DNA from: JACRAR01 sp041665185
GTDB lineage: Bacteria; Pseudomonadota; Gammaproteobacteria; Burkholderiales; Rhodocyclaceae
Assembly: GCA_041665185.1 (NCBI GenBank)
Contig: JBAYJH010000129.1
Coordinates: forward strand, 1-12,518
DNA: 12,518 nt
Direction of reading: 5' to 3'
Below the pieces are notes generated by a model. That model was not told where the DNA came from and made no database searches. It saw only the letters and a program-made list of their open reading frames with translations. Each line of letters starts with the position of its first letter. The first letter of the stretch is position 1. This document shows positions 1 through 5,034 of the stretch, one piece after another. The position numbers and the translations under genes were made by a program.

Positions 1-309
1 CGCATCTGCGACGTCGCCGGCAACGTGTATTCGTGGATCTTCGACGACGTGCAGGGCGACGAGCAGGGCCTGGTGGCCAAGCGCTTCGATGCCTCATCGC
101 CATCGCTGACCACCCCACCGCACCCGAGCATGGAAAAGGGCGTGGGCTGGTACCCCAACGCCGGCAGCGATTGGTCCGGCTATGCGCTCGTCCGGGGCGG
201 CTGCTGGGGCTCGGGGGCCCGTGCCGGCGCGTTCCATCTCGGCGGCGACTGGCCCGGCTACCGCCACGACTACGTCGGCTTCCGCTGCACCACCCAACCC
301 GGTCTCTGA
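1..309 (+). CDS. DGR target protein 1, C-type-lectin/FGE-like (5' truncated by window)
   Basis: The open frame enters from the window edge and stops with TGA at 307-309, so only the last 102 residues are seen. They match the C-terminal half of the complete protein at 1065-1757: both carry AGNV, a W-x-FDDVQGD stretch, AGSDWSG, an RGGCW motif and the ending VGFRCTTQPGL. The RGG-x-W and GFR elements are typical of the FGE-sulfatase branch of the C-type lectin fold, a common DGR target scaffold. Residues encoded by 173-287 form the variable region, where surface loop positions are rewritten from the template at 2672-2786. Its likely role is binding a ligand or receptor, but the ligand cannot be told from sequence. 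The true start lies upstream of the window; GTG at 25 is internal to the domain and is not a plausible start. Confidence 0.9.
   Translation, partial: RICDVAGNVYSWIFDDVQGDEQGLVAKRFDASSPSLTTPPHPSMEKGVGWYPNAGSDWSGYALVRGGCWGSGARAGAFHLGGDWPGYRHDYVGFRCTTQPGL
173..287 (+). repeat. DGR variable repeat VR1
   Basis: This is 115 bp aligned without gaps to the template at 2672-2786. I count 17 mismatches and every one is at a template adenine: 11 A to G, 3 A to T, 3 A to C. Template C, G and T positions are all retained. The changed codons fall in the ligand-binding part of the lectin fold. The 3' end is the 14-bp adenine-free block at 274-287. Confidence 0.96.
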
Positions 310-318
310 TCCCTGGTC
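274..318 (+). other. Initiation-of-mutagenic-homing region of VR1 and conserved 3' flank
   Basis: Positions 274-287 (gtcggcttccgctg) are identical in VR1, VR2 (1722-1735) and TR (2773-2786) and contain no adenine. The following 31 bp, 288-318, are identical between VR1 and VR2 (1736-1766) but absent after TR. In the Bordetella phage DGR the equivalent 3' block (IMH versus IMH*) marks a VR as recipient and starts cDNA priming. That role is inferred here from position and conservation. Confidence 0.75.
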
Positions 319-319
319 C

Positions 320-343
320 CCGGTCGCCGCTTGCGGTGACCGG
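320..343 (+). other. DGR target-site hairpin downstream of VR1
   Basis: This is an inverted repeat with a 10-bp stem (320-329 with 334-343, one G-T pair) and a four-base loop CTTG, 32 bases after the VR1 end and just past the stop codon. A hairpin/cruciform downstream of the IMH is a known target-recognition element in phage BPP-1. No T-run follows, so an intrinsic terminator is unlikely. A matching hairpin follows VR2 at 1770-1791. Confidence 0.75.
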
Positions 344-357
344 CATAGGAGGACGTC

Positions 358-570
358 ATGACGCGCCACAGCCCACTGCAGCAACTCAAGGAAGCCAAGC
401 AGATCGCCAAGGACCACGGCCTCAAGGTGGTCGAGTGTCCGGTAAAGCCTGGCAAAACAGACTACGTCGTCTATCGCGAGCTGCCCGATGGGCGTGATAC
501 GCGCCTCGGTAAGCGAGCCAGCCCTCAAGGCCTGCGCAAGTACGTCGCCGACCTCACCAATTTTCACTGA
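358..570 (+). CDS. Small hypothetical protein (70 aa)
   Basis: ATG at 358 follows a strong Shine-Dalgarno (ataggagg at about 344-351), and the frame ends TGA at 568-570. The product is basic and starts with a helical segment (LQQLKEAKQIAKDHGLKVVE). Then comes a probable beta-hairpin part (TDYVVYRELPDGRDTRLGKR) and a short C-terminal helix. I recognise no named family, though compact proteins of this kind are common in phage early regions. It is first of four small genes between the two DGR targets. No transmembrane segment or cysteine pair is visible. Confidence 0.8.
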   Translation: MTRHSPLQQLKEAKQIAKDHGLKVVECPVKPGKTDYVVYRELPDGRDTRLGKRASPQGLRKYVADLTNFH

Positions 571-582
571 CCAGGAGGCGCC

Positions 583-771
583 ATGCCGCCCGTAACAGGA
601 TCACCCAACACCACCCTCTCCGCTGTCGTCGCGCAGGAAACCACCAAGGCCCTGCGCGCTGGCATGACGCTGGAGACGGTCATCGCCACCCTGATCTGGC
701 ATGTCGAGACGCTGCAGATCTCGCTGCCGATCGTCAATGCCGTCAGGGACGGAAAGCAGAGCGGATCATGA
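583..771 (+). CDS. Small hypothetical protein (62 aa)
   Basis: ATG at 583 is preceded by a good ribosome-binding site (aggagg, 573-578), 12 bases after the previous stop. The product is largely alpha-helical, with a central amphipathic stretch (TTKALRAGMTLETVIATLIW). Its stop overlaps the ATG of the next gene (ATGA at 768-771), which suggests translational coupling. Family and function are not recognised. Confidence 0.75.
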   Translation: MPPVTGSPNTTLSAVVAQETTKALRAGMTLETVIATLIWHVETLQISLPIVNAVRDGKQSGS

Positions 772-974
772 ACCTGCCCGCACTCGACGCCATCGACAAC
801 ACACGGCTGATCGACATCGCCCGCGAGGCGCATGCGCAGCACCAGAAGCTCTACCTCGACCGCGACGGCAACCTGGTCACCGCGCTGCAGCCGCAACCGG
901 GCTGGGTCCGCATCGCTGTCAAGGTCAAGTCGCCGACGCGAGCCGCCGTGGAGCCCATCCCATGCGCCGCCTGA
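768..974 (+). CDS. Small hypothetical protein (68 aa)
   Basis: It starts at ATG 768 inside the stop of the preceding gene. The sequence begins with a helix (LPALDAIDNTRLIDIAREAH) and continues into a probable beta-strand region (YLDRDGNLVTALQPQPGWVR). The 3' end overlaps the next small gene by 13 bp in another frame. The tight overlaps on both sides support a real coupled gene. No family is recognised. Confidence 0.7.
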   Translation: MNLPALDAIDNTRLIDIAREAHAQHQKLYLDRDGNLVTALQPQPGWVRIAVKVKSPTRAAVEPIPCAA

Positions 975-1045
975 TGCTCGCTCTCAAGGGCTACACCCAG
1001 CTCAACCGCACCTGGCACTGCGCCTGGGTGCTCGCCAAACGCTAA
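962..1045 (+). CDS. Very small basic protein (27 aa)
   Basis: ATG at 962 opens a 27-residue frame ending TAA at 1043-1045. The product is basic and aromatic, with a GYTQLNRTWHCAWVLAKR tail. It resembles, from memory, short phage proteins ending in W-x-LA(R/K)R. It overlaps the end of the 768-974 gene and fills the gap before the next ribosome-binding site, which favours a coupled small gene over noise. Its size makes the call uncertain. Confidence 0.55.
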   Translation: MRRLMLALKGYTQLNRTWHCAWVLAKR

Positions 1046-1064
1046 ACCACTCAAGGGGAAATCC

Positions 1065-1757
1065 ATGTCCGATCAATTCGTCACCATTCCCGAAACCACT
1101 CTGCCCGGCGGCCTCGTCGTGCCGGCCTTCCGCGTCGGTCGATACGTCTGCACAAAAGACAAAACCGGCAAGGCCGCCGTCACCGCCGAAGGTACGCCCT
1201 GGGTGAATGTCAGCTTTACCGAAGCCAAGGCCGCCTGCCATCGCGCCGGCTACGCCTTGATCACCGAAAGCCAGGCGCTGGCGCTGGCCTATCACATCGC
1301 CGCGCAGGATGCCAACTGGACCGGCAGCAAGGTCGGCAAGGGCAAGCTCTACCAGGGCCTGCGCAAATGGACCGTGCGCAGCGCCCAGCCCGGCACCTTC
1401 AAGCCGACCGATCCGGACGAGCAGCGCCAGTTCTTCGTCACCGGCAAGGACAGCATCTTTGATGCCGCCGGCAACGTGTTCACGTGGGTCTTCGACGACG
1501 TTCAGGGCGACAAGAACGGATTGATCGCCAAGGCCTTCGCCAAGGATTCACCCAGCCTGGTGATTCCCTATCCAGCCGAGGACAAAGGGCAGGGCTGGCT
1601 GCCACAAGCCGGCAGCGACTGGTCCGGCGGTGCGCTCATCCGGGGCGGCTGCTGGGACTCGGGGGCCAATGCCGGCGCGTTCTATCTCGGCAGCGGCTGG
1701 CCCGGCTACCGCGTCGGCGACGTCGGCTTCCGCTGCACCACCCAACCCGGTCTCTGA
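1065..1757 (+). CDS. DGR target protein 2, C-type-lectin/FGE-like (230 aa)
   Basis: ATG at 1065 lies 6 bases after an aaggggaa ribosome-binding site, and the frame stops TGA at 1755-1757. The N-terminal part (about 10-80) has PGGLVVPAFRVGRYVCTKD, a W-x-N-VSFTEAKAACHRAGY segment and ITESQALALAYHIAAQDANW, typical of the FGE-sulfatase/SUMF1-like lectin fold. Residues about 135-150 carry AGNVFTWVFDDVQGD. Residues 186-224 are encoded by VR2 and hold the RGGCW motif and the variable positions. It is a paralogue of the truncated protein at 1-309, with the same last 11 residues. No FGE enzymatic role is implied; DGR targets use this fold for binding. No signal peptide is visible, so phage structural or cytoplasmic use is possible. 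Confidence 0.93.
   Translation: MSDQFVTIPETTLPGGLVVPAFRVGRYVCTKDKTGKAAVTAEGTPWVNVSFTEAKAACHRAGYALITESQALALAYHIAAQDANWTGSKVGKGKLYQGLRKWTVRSAQPGTFKPTDPDEQRQFFVTGKDSIFDAAGNVFTWVFDDVQGDKNGLIAKAFAKDSPSLVIPYPAEDKGQGWLPQAGSDWSGGALIRGGCWDSGANAGAFYLGSGWPGYRVGDVGFRCTTQPGL
1621..1735 (+). repeat. DGR variable repeat VR2
   Basis: This is 115 bp aligned without gaps to the template at 2672-2786. I count 16 mismatches, all at template adenines: 13 A to G and 3 A to T. It ends with the same adenine-free 14 bp (1722-1735) as VR1 and TR. It lies at the 3' end of the target 2 gene and rewrites residues near the C-terminus. Confidence 0.97.
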
Positions 1758-1766
1758 TCCCTGGTC
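1722..1766 (+). other. Initiation-of-mutagenic-homing region of VR2 and conserved 3' flank
   Basis: Positions 1722-1735 match TR exactly. Positions 1736-1766 match the flank of VR1 (288-318) base for base, including the last six codons and the stop. TR lacks this flank, which would mark VR as recipient rather than donor. The role is inferred from the Bordetella phage DGR. Confidence 0.75.
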
Positions 1767-1769
1767 TCG

Positions 1770-1791
1770 GGTCGCCGCGTCAGCGGTGACC
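1770..1791 (+). other. DGR target-site hairpin downstream of VR2
   Basis: A 9-bp stem (1770-1778 with 1783-1791, one G-T pair) encloses the loop GTCA. Its stem core matches that of the hairpin after VR1, but the loop and outer flanks differ, so the structure is kept more than the exact sequence. It begins 34 bases after VR2 and ends 11 bases before the avd-fusion ATG. No T-run follows. Confidence 0.75.
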
Positions 1792-1802
1792 TCACCCACC
1801 CT

Positions 1803-2648
1803 ATGAGCGCACAGATCCCCACCACCGACGAAACCACCCAGCTCGCGATCCGCAGCTATCGCGGCATCGAGCTGGGGCTCGGCCAGGCCGACCCGGGCGC
1901 CGCCATCGCGGCCAAGCTCGAGGCGCAGCACCCCGGCCACCTGGTGCTGGTGCAGGCCGGCAAGTTCCTCCACGGCTACGACCGCACGGCCTACGCGCTG
2001 GCCACGCTCAAGGGCTACAAGCTCAAGCTGGTCGGCACCAGTGAGGCGCCGCACATCCGCGTCGGTTTTCCGGCCGGAAACTTCAAGCGTCGGCTGTGGT
2101 CGATGGTCGCCGACTTCGGCATTCCCTATTCGGTCGCGCTCGGCACTCAGGCCAGCGGCCACACCGTCTATGTCTCGACGCAACCCACCGGAAACAGTCA
2201 GGTGCTCGACGGTGTATCCGACCAGGTGCTGCAGGAGGTCATCGAGGATCTGCGCCAGCGCAACGAGGTCAACAAGCTGGCGGCGCGCGAGCTGCTCACG
2301 CACCCCGACACAGCCTGCTTCCAGCTCAAGGCCAAGACGCAGGAACTCGACACACAGATCCTGCAGGACATCGTCAAGATGCCGCGCGAGTGGCGCACCA
2401 CCTATGGCGAGGTCCTGCGCCAGTGCCTGGCGCGCATCGTGCGGGGCGTCATGGCCTACGGGCTGGAAGAGAACAAGCCGGCCTTGCTGCGCGAGATCTC
2501 CACCGACATCGATTGCCTCAAGCACTACCTGGCTCAGGCCCCGCAGCTAAACCGGATCAAGCTCGCCTTCGAGCATCGCGCCGGTTTAGCTGTCGAGCTT
2601 GGCCGCCTGGTCGGCGGGCTCATCCGCTCGCAGCGAGGCGCGCCATGA
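1803..2648 (+). CDS. DGR accessory protein: MutS domain-I-like module fused to Avd-type bundle (281 aa)
   Basis: The N-terminal part (about residues 35-125) resembles the MutS mismatch-recognition domain I: LEAQHPGHLVLVQAGKF, then a basic linker, then a PAGNFKRRLWSMVADFGIPYSVA segment corresponding to the MutS HAVENYLAKL...G-x-SVAI region. The MutS Phe-x-Glu reading motif appears as F55-L56-H57, so the Glu is missing. From MPREWRTTYGE (residue 193) to ELGRLVGGLIRSQ the protein looks like the accessory variability determinant (Avd) four-helix bundle, which in Bordetella phage binds the DGR reverse transcriptase and template RNA. Avd and MutS-like proteins are both reported DGR accessory factors. 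Here both appear in one chain. ATG 1803 has no clear Shine-Dalgarno and sits 11 bases after a hairpin. The stop overlaps an ATGA at 2645-2648. Confidence 0.85.
   Translation: MSAQIPTTDETTQLAIRSYRGIELGLGQADPGAAIAAKLEAQHPGHLVLVQAGKFLHGYDRTAYALATLKGYKLKLVGTSEAPHIRVGFPAGNFKRRLWSMVADFGIPYSVALGTQASGHTVYVSTQPTGNSQVLDGVSDQVLQEVIEDLRQRNEVNKLAARELLTHPDTACFQLKAKTQELDTQILQDIVKMPREWRTTYGEVLRQCLARIVRGVMAYGLEENKPALLREISTDIDCLKHYLAQAPQLNRIKLAFEHRAGLAVELGRLVGGLIRSQRGAP
2544..2592 (+). repeat. 12-bp perfect inverted repeat in the avd 3' end
   Basis: The arm cagctaaaccgg (2544-2555) is perfectly complementary to ccggtttagctg (2581-2592). Nested inside is a 5-bp stem (2561-2565 with 2570-2574) with the loop CCTT. 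The structure ends 79 bases before TR. In the Bordetella phage DGR, avd 3' sequence upstream of TR is part of the functional template RNA, so a role in the RNA fold is plausible but inferred. Confidence 0.65.
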
Positions 2649-2927
2649 CGACTAAGCGGGATGCTCTGGAAGGTCCGGCAATGCGCTCATCCGGGGCGGC
2701 TACTGGAACTCGGAGGCCAATGCCGGCGCGTTCAATCTCAACAACGACTGGCCCGACAACCGCAACGACAACGTCGGCTTCCGCTGACCCAGGGACACAG
2801 CACCCAGGCGCCGGCATGCCCGGCGAAGGGACACTTCTTGGTCGAGCATCGCGCGGAGAGCCCTCTCCGAAAGCACGGCACCATGCCCCACCGGAAACCA
2901 CGGCGGGGCCTACGGGTGCCGCCGTGG
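2640..2927 (+). ncRNA. Probable DGR template RNA region (ends approximate)
   Basis: This covers TR plus its flanks and lacks a convincing protein gene. After TR come three GC-rich hairpins: 2809-2825 (6-bp stem, loop CATGC), 2854-2869 (6-bp stem, loop GCCC) and 2898-2927 (9-bp perfect stem, 12-base loop). The TR-to-last-stem spacer is about 141 nt, close to the roughly 140-nt spacer needed for cDNA synthesis in phage BPP-1. The inverted repeat at 2544-2592 may belong to the same RNA. The ends are guesses from structure; no dedicated promoter is identified. Confidence 0.5.
2672..2786 (+). repeat. DGR template repeat TR
   Basis: This 115-bp element matches VR1 and VR2 except at adenines. Read in the VR frame it is Asn-rich (for example FNLNNDWPDNRNDN) with nine AAY codons, the typical template design, and it ends in an in-frame TGA at 2785-2787. 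It contains 24 adenines in 15 codons. 21 of the 24 are changed in at least one VR. Homology to the VRs begins at ggtccggc (2672) and ends at the adenine-free 14 bp, 2773-2786. Confidence 0.97.
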
Positions 2928-3241
2928 AATGCGGCAATATTCATTGGCGCTGCTTCCATTGTGACGAGACCTTCACGGACTGGATTCAGGCCAGAAATCA
3001 TTTCGGCTACAGCCCAGCAGACGGTGCCCCAGCCTGTAGGACAACAAGGGCGTTTGATGCCGAGATTTACCACCTGAAGAAGCGGCTCGAACTGTACCAA
3101 GAAGAAGACACCGAGCTACACCGGGAGATTCACCGGCTGAACTGCGAACACACGAAAGCGCTGATACGGGCTGAGGAAGAAGGCTATGCGCGCGGCTTAC
3201 GCGACGCGATCGCGGATGGCTTGACAGGGTCCGGTGCATGA
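2924..3241 (+). CDS. Zinc-finger/coiled-coil phage-type hypothetical protein (start uncertain)
   Basis: The convincing protein begins near W-R-C-F-H-C-D-E-TF (about 2942) and continues with ARNHFG, a PAC motif, a charged coiled-coil (KKRLELYQEEDTELHREIHRL) and the ending AEEEGYARGLRDAIAD. From memory this layout matches short phage proteins with a CxxC...H...C zinc site followed by a coiled coil; a function is not known to me. I chose GTG 2924 because it begins just before the conserved part and after TR. ATG 2816 and ATG 2645 are in frame too, but their extra codons read through the hairpins and TR as low-complexity Thr/Ala/Pro. The stop overlaps the reverse transcriptase ATG (ATGA 3238-3241). 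GTG 2924 lies in the 3' arm of a 9-bp hairpin, which could limit translation. Confidence 0.75.
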   Translation: MECGNIHWRCFHCDETFTDWIQARNHFGYSPADGAPACRTTRAFDAEIYHLKKRLELYQEEDTELHREIHRLNCEHTKALIRAEEEGYARGLRDAIADGLTGSGA

Positions 3242-4224
3242 GCACCTTCCACACCCTCACCGCCCTCGACAACCTCTTCGCCTGCTGGCGTCACGCCAAG
3301 CAGGCGAAGAGCCACAGCCTGCGCGTGCAGCGCTTCGCCGCCGACCCGCTGCACTACCTCAGCCTGATCCAGCAGCGCCTGCGCAATCGGGCCTACCGCT
3401 TCGGCCCTTACCGCAGCTTCACCGTCCGCGAGAAGAAATTCCGCCAGGTGATCGACGCGCCGATGAAGGATCGCGTGGTGCACTGGATGCTCTACGACCA
3501 CCTGCTGCCGATCTGGCAGCCGCGCCTCATCCTCGATACCTACGGCAACCTGCCCGGCCGCGGCACCCATGCCGCCATCCAGCGCTTGGCCGACTTCGCA
3601 CGGCGGCCGGCCAACACCTGGGCGCTGCAGCTCGACATCAGCAAATACTTTCACTCGGTGCCGCACGAGCTGCTCAAGGCCAGCGTGCTGCGCTACGTCG
3701 GCGACGAGGATCTGCGCCGGCTGATCGGCGCCCTGGTCGATTCCTACCGCACCGACAGCCGCTACGACGATCTGTTCGCACCCAACAGCGCCTACCGGCA
3801 GACGCCCGCCAAAGGCATGCCGATCGGCAACCTCACCAGTCAGCTCTTCGCCAACATCTACCTCTCCGACTTCGATCACTGGATGAAGGAAGGCCCGCGC
3901 GTGCGGCACTACATCCGCTATGTCGACGACCTGGTCATTCTCGGCCGCAGTGCCGACGAGCTGCGCGCGATCGGCGCCCGGATCGTCGAGCGCATGGATG
4001 CCCTCGGGCTGACCATTCACCCGCACAAGGTGCGCCTGGCGCCCGTGCGCGCCGGTATCCCCTTCCTCGGCTATGTCGTCTGGCCGCAGCACCTCTCCGC
4101 CGGCCAGTACCTGCGCCGGCGTTACCACCATCGCCTGCGCGACCACGAACGCCATGGCCGCGATCGCACCGAGGCGCTGCGCTCGTACCGCGCCGCGCTG
4201 GCTCACACCGGAGCGACGCGATGA
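3238..4224 (+). CDS. DGR reverse transcriptase (328 aa)
   Basis: The protein makes adenine-mutagenised cDNA from the template RNA for transfer into the VRs. It shows the reverse transcriptase motifs in order: FRQVIDAPMKDRVVHWML (motif 1 region), GNLPGRGTHAAIQRL, LQLDISKYF with the first catalytic Asp at 133, IGNLTSQ at 196-202 and YVDD at 228-231, then HPHKVRLAPVRAGIPFLGY. The IGN-x-xSQ form of motif 4 is characteristic of DGR enzymes rather than group II intron or retron enzymes. There is no fused maturase, endonuclease or protease domain. The length is normal for the family. ATG 3238 overlaps the previous stop, and its own stop overlaps the next ATG (4221-4224), so translation is probably coupled on both sides. 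Confidence 0.97.
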   Translation: MSTFHTLTALDNLFACWRHAKQAKSHSLRVQRFAADPLHYLSLIQQRLRNRAYRFGPYRSFTVREKKFRQVIDAPMKDRVVHWMLYDHLLPIWQPRLILDTYGNLPGRGTHAAIQRLADFARRPANTWALQLDISKYFHSVPHELLKASVLRYVGDEDLRRLIGALVDSYRTDSRYDDLFAPNSAYRQTPAKGMPIGNLTSQLFANIYLSDFDHWMKEGPRVRHYIRYVDDLVILGRSADELRAIGARIVERMDALGLTIHPHKVRLAPVRAGIPFLGYVVWPQHLSAGQYLRRRYHHRLRDHERHGRDRTEALRSYRAALAHTGATR

Positions 4225-5024
4225 ACGCCCCCGAACAGATCCTGCGCATCGGCGATGCCGGCAGCAAGTTCAAGCACTGGACCACCACCGAGGATGCGAT
4301 CTTTCGCGAGATTTACCCGCAACAGGGGCCGCAAGCCGTCGCCCAGCGGCTGCCGAATCGCACGCTGGCATCCATTTACAGCCGCGCCGCGTCGATGGGC
4401 CTCAAGGCACCGGCCGTGTCACGACGCTGGGCGCCGGGAAAAGCGAAATGGCGCACCACCGACGCAATCGACGCCGAGATTCGCCGCACCTACCAGGCAC
4501 CGATCGGCAGCGGCGAAGTCAATGACCTGGCGCGGCGCGTCATGCGCCCGCGCTGGTGGGTATGCAAGCGCGCCACCACCTTGGGCCTGATCACTCCGCG
4601 CTTCAAGGAACCGCCCTGGACGGAGGCGGAAGACACCCGCCTCGACGCGCTGACCGCGCGTGGCCATACCACGTCGGTGATAGCCCGCAAGATGCGCGAG
4701 GCCGGCTTTAATCGTACCGAAACCGCCTGCGTGGTGCGCATGAAACGCATCGGCATCGCGCGCGGCGGCGATGGCACCGAAGCCTGGTCGGCCACCGCGC
4801 TGGCCAAGTTGATGGGCGTCGATTCCAGCACCGTCAGCAAGCGCTGGATTCCACTCGAAGGCCTGCCGGCGAAGAAGCGCGGCACTGATCGCACCGCCGC
4901 CCAGGGCGGCGACGAATGGCTGATTACCCGCGACGGCCTGCGTCGCTGGCTCAAGGATCACGCGCAGTGCATCGACTTGCGCAAGGTCGACAAATTCTTT
5001 TTCTGGTCCGTCGTTTTCAATTGA
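4221..5024 (+). CDS. Myb/SANT-like helix-turn-helix DNA-binding protein (267 aa)
   Basis: It starts in the ATGA overlap with the reverse transcriptase. Residues about 20-58 (HWTTTEDAIFREIYPQQGPQ, then RLPNRTLASIYSRAASMGL) form a Myb/SANT-like three-helix unit. A second unit follows at about 132-173 (PPWTEAEDTRLDALTARGHT, then RKMREAGFNRTETACVVRMKRIG). Near 190 there is an HTH-like ALAKLMGVDSSTVSKRW, and the C-terminal part ends RWLKDH...IDLRKVD. Such proteins occur in phage early regions and probably bind DNA as regulators, but no target site is identified here. The TGA stop (5022-5024) overlaps the gaggag ribosome-binding site of the next gene. A direct role in the DGR is not supported by any motif. 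Confidence 0.8.
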   Translation: MNAPEQILRIGDAGSKFKHWTTTEDAIFREIYPQQGPQAVAQRLPNRTLASIYSRAASMGLKAPAVSRRWAPGKAKWRTTDAIDAEIRRTYQAPIGSGEVNDLARRVMRPRWWVCKRATTLGLITPRFKEPPWTEAEDTRLDALTARGHTTSVIARKMREAGFNRTETACVVRMKRIGIARGGDGTEAWSATALAKLMGVDSSTVSKRWIPLEGLPAKKRGTDRTAAQGGDEWLITRDGLRRWLKDHAQCIDLRKVDKFFFWSVVFN

Positions 5025-5034
5025 GGAGATATCC

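Noticed and set aside
320..343. Hairpins after the targets as intrinsic terminators
   Set aside because: Neither hairpin is followed by a T-run, and genes continue directly downstream.
1065..1757. Target protein as an active formylglycine-generating enzyme
   Set aside because: The fold resembles the family, but the gene carries a VR at its ligand face and there is no sulfatase nearby; a binding role is more likely.
1548..2525. Long minus-strand open frame (325 codons) opposite target 2 and the avd fusion
   Set aside because: It is a mirror of high-GC codon bias in the plus-strand genes. It has no family motif and crosses two well-supported genes.
2672..2787. TR as a remnant of a third target gene
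   Set aside because: It has no upstream lectin-domain coding sequence, is Asn-rich, and differs from the VRs only at adenines, which fits a template rather than a decayed copy.
2645..2923. ATGA at 2645 as start of the zinc-finger gene, reading through TR
   Set aside because: The extra codons are Thr/Ala/Pro-rich low complexity from another frame of TR and its hairpins. The conserved-looking protein begins only near 2924-2942. The overlap remains a possible alternative start.
3238..4224. Reverse transcriptase as a retron, group II intron or CRISPR-linked enzyme
   Set aside because: The IGN-x-xSQ motif, lack of maturase/endonuclease domains and the adjacent TR/VR pair point to a DGR; no CRISPR array, msr-msd-like cassette or intron domain V is visible.
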